In this document: positions 60,905 to 64,000 of the stretch, piece after piece | Layout: every line of letters starts with the position of its first letter | How positions within the stretch are numbered: the first letter of the stretch is position 1 | Source: JAXMCK01 sp046349395 | GTDB taxonomy: Bacteria; Pseudomonadota; Alphaproteobacteria; Geminicoccales; Geminicoccaceae | Length of the DNA: 64,000 bases | Reading direction: 5' to 3' | Assembly (NCBI GenBank): GCA_046349395.1 | Contig: JAXMCK010000003.1 | Coordinates: 558,001-622,000, forward strand | Position numbers and translations under genes: made by a program | The notes under the pieces: generated by a model | Databases searched by the model: none | Told to the model about the DNA's origin: nothing | Seen by the model: the letters and a program-made list of their open reading frames with translations, nothing else

Positions 60905-61009
60905 GCCCCCTCCTGCCCACTGCCCGATCCAGCAGCGCGATGCAGAACGGGGGGTGCTAAGGCGCGTTCCCCGGCCGGGAATGCTTGCGTCGGCGCGTTC
61001 GCGACGCCG

Positions 61010-63352
61010 ATGATCGGATCCGGTCTTGCGGGATGGTCGATGCAGCGACTGGCGGCCCTGATCGGGAAGGAGGAGCACCGGCTCACCGAGCGCATTCTCG
61101 CCTATGCGCGAGACGCCGGTTACACGGAGCATTCCTCGACACTCGCGGGTGCATGGGAGGCGTCGGTCTGCGGATTGTCCGGCCCGCTGCAGGCGGCACT
61201 GCAGCTGTTGCCCGAGCTGCACGCCGGCACCGATTACGCTCATCAACCGATCAGTGCCTTCGGTGTCGACCAGGCGCGCAAGCATCGCGAGCGCGGCGTC
61301 ACCCTCGCGAGCTTCCTCGGCCTGCTGAAATACTACCGGAGAGCGTATGTCGATCTGGTGCGCGAGCACGGGTTCGAGCCCATTGAGGCCGAGGCTTATC
61401 GGGGCGCTGTGGACCGTTTTTTCGACCTGATCGAGATCGGGTTCACCAGTGAGTGGGCCGAGCTCGAGCGCGACCAGCGGATCGCCGAGCTGCAGCGTGC
61501 CAACCGCTCGATCATGGACGAGAAGAACAAGTATTTGACGATCTTCGAGAGCGTGCGCACGCCGATCCTGATCGTTGGACCGGACGGGGCGATCGACGCC
61601 GTGAACCTCGCCGCCCAGCAGATCTTCGGCGGGTCCGTTTCTCCCGGCGCCGGTTACTACCGCGGCCGGCGGGTGCCGCTGCTGGACGAGCAACTGCCCG
61701 TGCTGGCCGGCTTGGCACAGTCGGGCGACGAGGCCGAAACAGTTCTCAGGACACCTTCGGGCCCGCGCAGCTTCGTCGTGAAGGTCCAGCGGCTGCTCGA
61801 TATCAGCGAGAAGTTCCTGGGCACGGTGCTCATCCTGACCGACGTCACGGACTATCTGCACGCGGTCGAGCGGGCCCAGGCCGCCGAACAGGCGCGCTCC
61901 GCCTTTCTCGCCACCATCACGCACGAACTGCGCACGCCACTGAACGGCATCCTCGGCGGGGCGATGCTGCTCCGTCGCGACAATGACCCTGCCTATCTCG
62001 ACGCCATCATGTCCTCGGCCGAGAGCCTCCTGCTCATGGTCGACGACATTCTCGACTACTCGCGGATCGAGGCCGGTGCCGTCGAGCTGCAGCCGGCTCC
62101 CTTCCGCGTGGGCGACCTCGTGAGTTCGGCGATCCGTGTCGTCGAGACCCGAGCGCGGGAGAAACATCTCTCCGTGCAGACGCAGATCGGGGCCGCGGAC
62201 GGTCGCGTCCTCCTCGCCGACCACGGCAAGATCCGCCGGGTGCTGCTCAGCCTGCTCGACAATGCCGTCAAGTTCACGGCCGAGGGGCGGATCATCGTCA
62301 CGACCTCACTGGAGACGGACCCGTCGAGCGACGCGGCACGTCTGCTGATCACCGTGGCGGACACGGGTGTCGGTCTACCGCAAGAAAATGTCGACTGGCT
62401 GTTCGAGCCGTTCGTGCAGGGAAGCGACCCCGTACATCAGGGCGGAGGCGCCGGGCTCGGGCTCGCCATTGCGCGACGGCTCACGGAGCTGACCGGAGGC
62501 ATGCTGACGGGGACAAACCGACCCGGTGGCGGAAGTGCCTTCACGATCGACCTGCCGGTGCGCCTGCTCGGCGCATTGCCCGAACCCACGTCGGCGCCTG
62601 TGCCAGCCTCGGGTCGGGTTCTGGTCGTGGACGACGATGAGGTGAGCCGCCTCGTCACGGCCGGCATGCTGAATGCTTCGGGATACGCCGTCGCCACCGC
62701 CGCCTCGGTCGGCGACGCGCTGGCCGCACTCGGGGAGCAGGCGTTCGACGCTATTGTCCTCGACATGCATCTGCCCGACGCCAGCGGTCCGGAGATCGTC
62801 CGCCGTATCCGGGGCTCATCCTCGTCCGAGCCCGCGAGCACGCCGCTGGTGGGGCTGACCGCTCACGTCGATGCCGACGAGAGGCGGCGCGTTTTGGCGG
62901 AAGGTCTACACTCCATTCTGGTGAAGCCCTGCGAGGCCGACGATCTCGACAAGGCGATCCGGCGGGCGCGGGCGGCGCGGACCGCTGACATCCCCGACGC
63001 TCAACCCAGCACTGGTGCCGGCGATCCGTTCCTGGACGAGCGCCTCCTGCTGGCCCATCTCGATGCCCTGGGTCCGCCGGCCGTGACCGCGATCATCGAA
63101 GCCTTCGAGCGCACGGCCGACCGGACATCCACATCACTTTCCGCCCAGGGCGACCCGCGTGCGATGGCCGAGGCACTCCACCAGCTCAAAGGTGCGGCTG
63201 CCACTCTTGGACTGAAGGCGCTGCAGCGGACCTGCGCCGCGCTGGAGCAATCGCGGATCACGGATGCCTCGGTTCGGTTGGCGCGGCTCGATCATGTCCT
63301 GCGACCGACCAGAGAGGCGCTATCTGCCTTTCGCCGTGATCGTCTGACGTGA
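61010..63352 (+). CDS. Hybrid sensor histidine kinase with receiver and HPt domains
   Basis: 780 residues from ATG 61010 (ATG 61040 possible). No transmembrane helix is apparent, so it is probably cytosolic. A helical N-terminal domain (1-160, unrecognised) precedes a PAS-like domain (about 165-280). His305 in 'TITHELRTPLNGILG' is the phosphoacceptor, and 'LLDNAVKFTAEG', 'TVADTGVGLP' and 'GGGAGLGLAIARRLTELTGG' form the ATPase. A receiver follows with Asp585 in 'AIVLDMHLPD', and an HPt ends it with His724 in 'ALHQLKGAAATLGL'. It is a His-Asp-His relay, most likely serving the adjacent convergent response regulator. Confidence 0.92.
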   Translation: MIGSGLAGWSMQRLAALIGKEEHRLTERILAYARDAGYTEHSSTLAGAWEASVCGLSGPLQAALQLLPELHAGTDYAHQPISAFGVDQARKHRERGVTLASFLGLLKYYRRAYVDLVREHGFEPIEAEAYRGAVDRFFDLIEIGFTSEWAELERDQRIAELQRANRSIMDEKNKYLTIFESVRTPILIVGPDGAIDAVNLAAQQIFGGSVSPGAGYYRGRRVPLLDEQLPVLAGLAQSGDEAETVLRTPSGPRSFVVKVQRLLDISEKFLGTVLILTDVTDYLHAVERAQAAEQARSAFLATITHELRTPLNGILGGAMLLRRDNDPAYLDAIMSSAESLLLMVDDILDYSRIEAGAVELQPAPFRVGDLVSSAIRVVETRAREKHLSVQTQIGAADGRVLLADHGKIRRVLLSLLDNAVKFTAEGRIIVTTSLETDPSSDAARLLITVADTGVGLPQENVDWLFEPFVQGSDPVHQGGGAGLGLAIARRLTELTGGMLTGTNRPGGGSAFTIDLPVRLLGALPEPTSAPVPASGRVLVVDDDEVSRLVTAGMLNASGYAVATAASVGDALAALGEQAFDAIVLDMHLPDASGPEIVRRIRGSSSSEPASTPLVGLTAHVDADERRRVLAEGLHSILVKPCEADDLDKAIRRARAARTADIPDAQPSTGAGDPFLDERLLLAHLDALGPPAVTAIIEAFERTADRTSTSLSAQGDPRAMAEALHQLKGAAATLGLKALQRTCAALEQSRITDASVRLARLDHVLRPTREALSAFRRDRLT

Positions 63353-63364
63353 GTCGCTGCCAGG

Positions 63365-64000
63365 TCAGCTGACGTTGCCGACCTCACGCTGCGGCGGGGG
63401 GCGGAAAACGTAACCTACCCCATGCACGGTCTGAATGAACCGCGGCCGTCGCGGGTCCTCTTCGATCTTTCGCCGAATCCGGCCGACCAGAGCGTCGATC
63501 GTCCGATCGGTGGGGCTGTCCAACCGGTGGCTGCTGCCGTCCAGGAGATTGTCGCGGGTCAGCACGCGGTTGGGCTGCGACACGAGGGCCGCCAGGATCT
63601 CGTACTCGGCTCTGGTCAGCGGGATCTCGACGTCGTCGACTCCCGTCAGCCGCCAGCTGTCGAGGTCGAGCTTCCAGTCGGCGAATCGTATCACCTTGTT
63701 GCCCGGTGCCGCGCGCGCCGCGACGGTGCAGCGGCGGAGAATGTTGCGGGCACGTGCCAGCATCTCGCGCGCGTTGAAGGGCTTCGTGATGTAGTCGTCG
63801 GCCCCGAGCTCCAGCGCCACGACCCGCTCCACCTCGTCATCCCGATGCGCCGTGATCACCATGATCCCGACATCGGTCTGGCCTCGCAGCTGGCGGAGCA
63901 GGGAGATCCCGTCCTCGCCGGGCAGCCGGACATCGAGCGTGATGAGGTCGGCAGGCTCCGCCGCCAGGGCGCAGCGGAGATCGCGCCCGCTCTCGACCGC
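63365..64000 (-). CDS. OmpR-family response regulator, partial
   Basis: The frame stays open from 63365 to the window end; the true start is beyond 64000. The receiver shows the phosphoacceptor Asp in 'DLITLDVRLPGEDGISLLRQ' and Lys in 'ADDYITKPFNAREM'. The winged helix has 'LTRAEYEILAALVSQPNRVL' and 'IRRKIEEDPRRPRFIQTVHG'. It binds DNA as a dimer when phosphorylated. It converges with the hybrid kinase (12 bases between stops) and is its likely partner. It resembles TorR-type regulators with HPt-fused kinases. Confidence 0.92.
   Translation of the reverse strand, partial: AVESGRDLRCALAAEPADLITLDVRLPGEDGISLLRQLRGQTDVGIMVITAHRDDEVERVVALELGADDYITKPFNAREMLARARNILRRCTVAARAAPGNKVIRFADWKLDLDSWRLTGVDDVEIPLTRAEYEILAALVSQPNRVLTRDNLLDGSSHRLDSPTDRTIDALVGRIRRKIEEDPRRPRFIQTVHGVGYVFRPPPQREVGNVS

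Noticed and set aside
60905..62224. Upstream extension of the mfd frame by about 440 codons
   Set aside because: It is antisense to the histidine kinase, and Mfd's normal N-terminus begins at 60904.
1..64000. CRISPR arrays, tRNA or rRNA genes, and prophage
   Set aside because: I saw no spaced direct repeats, cloverleaf with a CCA-type acceptor, rRNA motifs or phage structural genes.

Overview
The window is a 64 kb piece of a high-GC proteobacterial chromosome, most likely an alphaproteobacterium of the Rhodospirillales type. The signs are strongly G/C-biased codons, frequent TTG and GTG starts in overlapping operons, a flgB-flgC-fliE-fliQ-fliR-flhB block, a phasin (PHA storage), an mtkAB-type malate-CoA ligase, and a mixed carnitine/gamma-butyrobetaine catabolic cluster. 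The genus assignment is inference only. I saw no rRNA, tRNA or CRISPR.

Layout. 1-1462: the 3' end of an IS5-family element next to an apparently N-truncated fucosyltransferase-like gene. 1435-3528 (minus): a TetR regulator, a thioredoxin and an Old Yellow Enzyme. 3590-5863: an eight-haem c-type cytochrome fused to TPR repeats. 5975-8508: a GH13 glucosidase/trehalose-synthase-like enzyme and an outer-membrane beta-barrel. 8646-13150 (minus): a periplasmic HAD phosphatase and two exported sulfatases. 13285-16699: an XRE regulator divergent from a Crp/Fnr regulator, then a BASS transporter and a fatty-acid desaturase. 16787-23210: a six-gene operon with a YtfQ/YtfR-type sugar ABC transporter (binding protein, double ATPase, two permeases), an enolase-superfamily dehydratase and a polyol-type SDR. 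It is preceded by a leader (16720-16779) that can fold and mask the ribosome-binding site. 23207-24523: a type II NADH dehydrogenase.

24863-32968 is the carnitine region. A GlxA/CdhR-type regulator diverges from a BKACE (CdhC), L-carnitine dehydrogenase (CdhA), an SDR, an acyl-CoA dehydrogenase, an ADP-forming acyl-CoA ligase and carnitinyl-CoA dehydratase (CaiD). Read together, these could take gamma-butyrobetaine, crotonobetaine and carnitine to glycine betaine plus acetoacetyl-CoA. No dedicated thioesterase or transporter is present, so the set is incomplete or uses an unassigned route.

32976-39998 holds mixed single genes: a methyltransferase, TerB, Uma2, an amidohydrolase, a phasin, an AruI-like ThDP enzyme and a CDP-diacylglycerol pyrophosphatase. 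40206-42319 is mtkAB. It is followed by a GYD-domain gene broken by a single TAG codon. 42871-44852: an M20 hydrolase and a LapG-like cysteine protease. 44971-48293 (minus): the flagellar block, divergent from csrA-purE-purK. 50194-57640: small DUF465 proteins, glucokinase, an FAH-family enzyme, an esterase, gluQ, a lipoprotein hydrolase, uppP and a Nudix hydrolase. 57626-60904 (minus): a divergent Mfd with an altered Walker A motif. 61010-64000: a hybrid histidine kinase and a convergent OmpR-type regulator that runs off the window.

No gene-free stretch exceeds about 250 bases.
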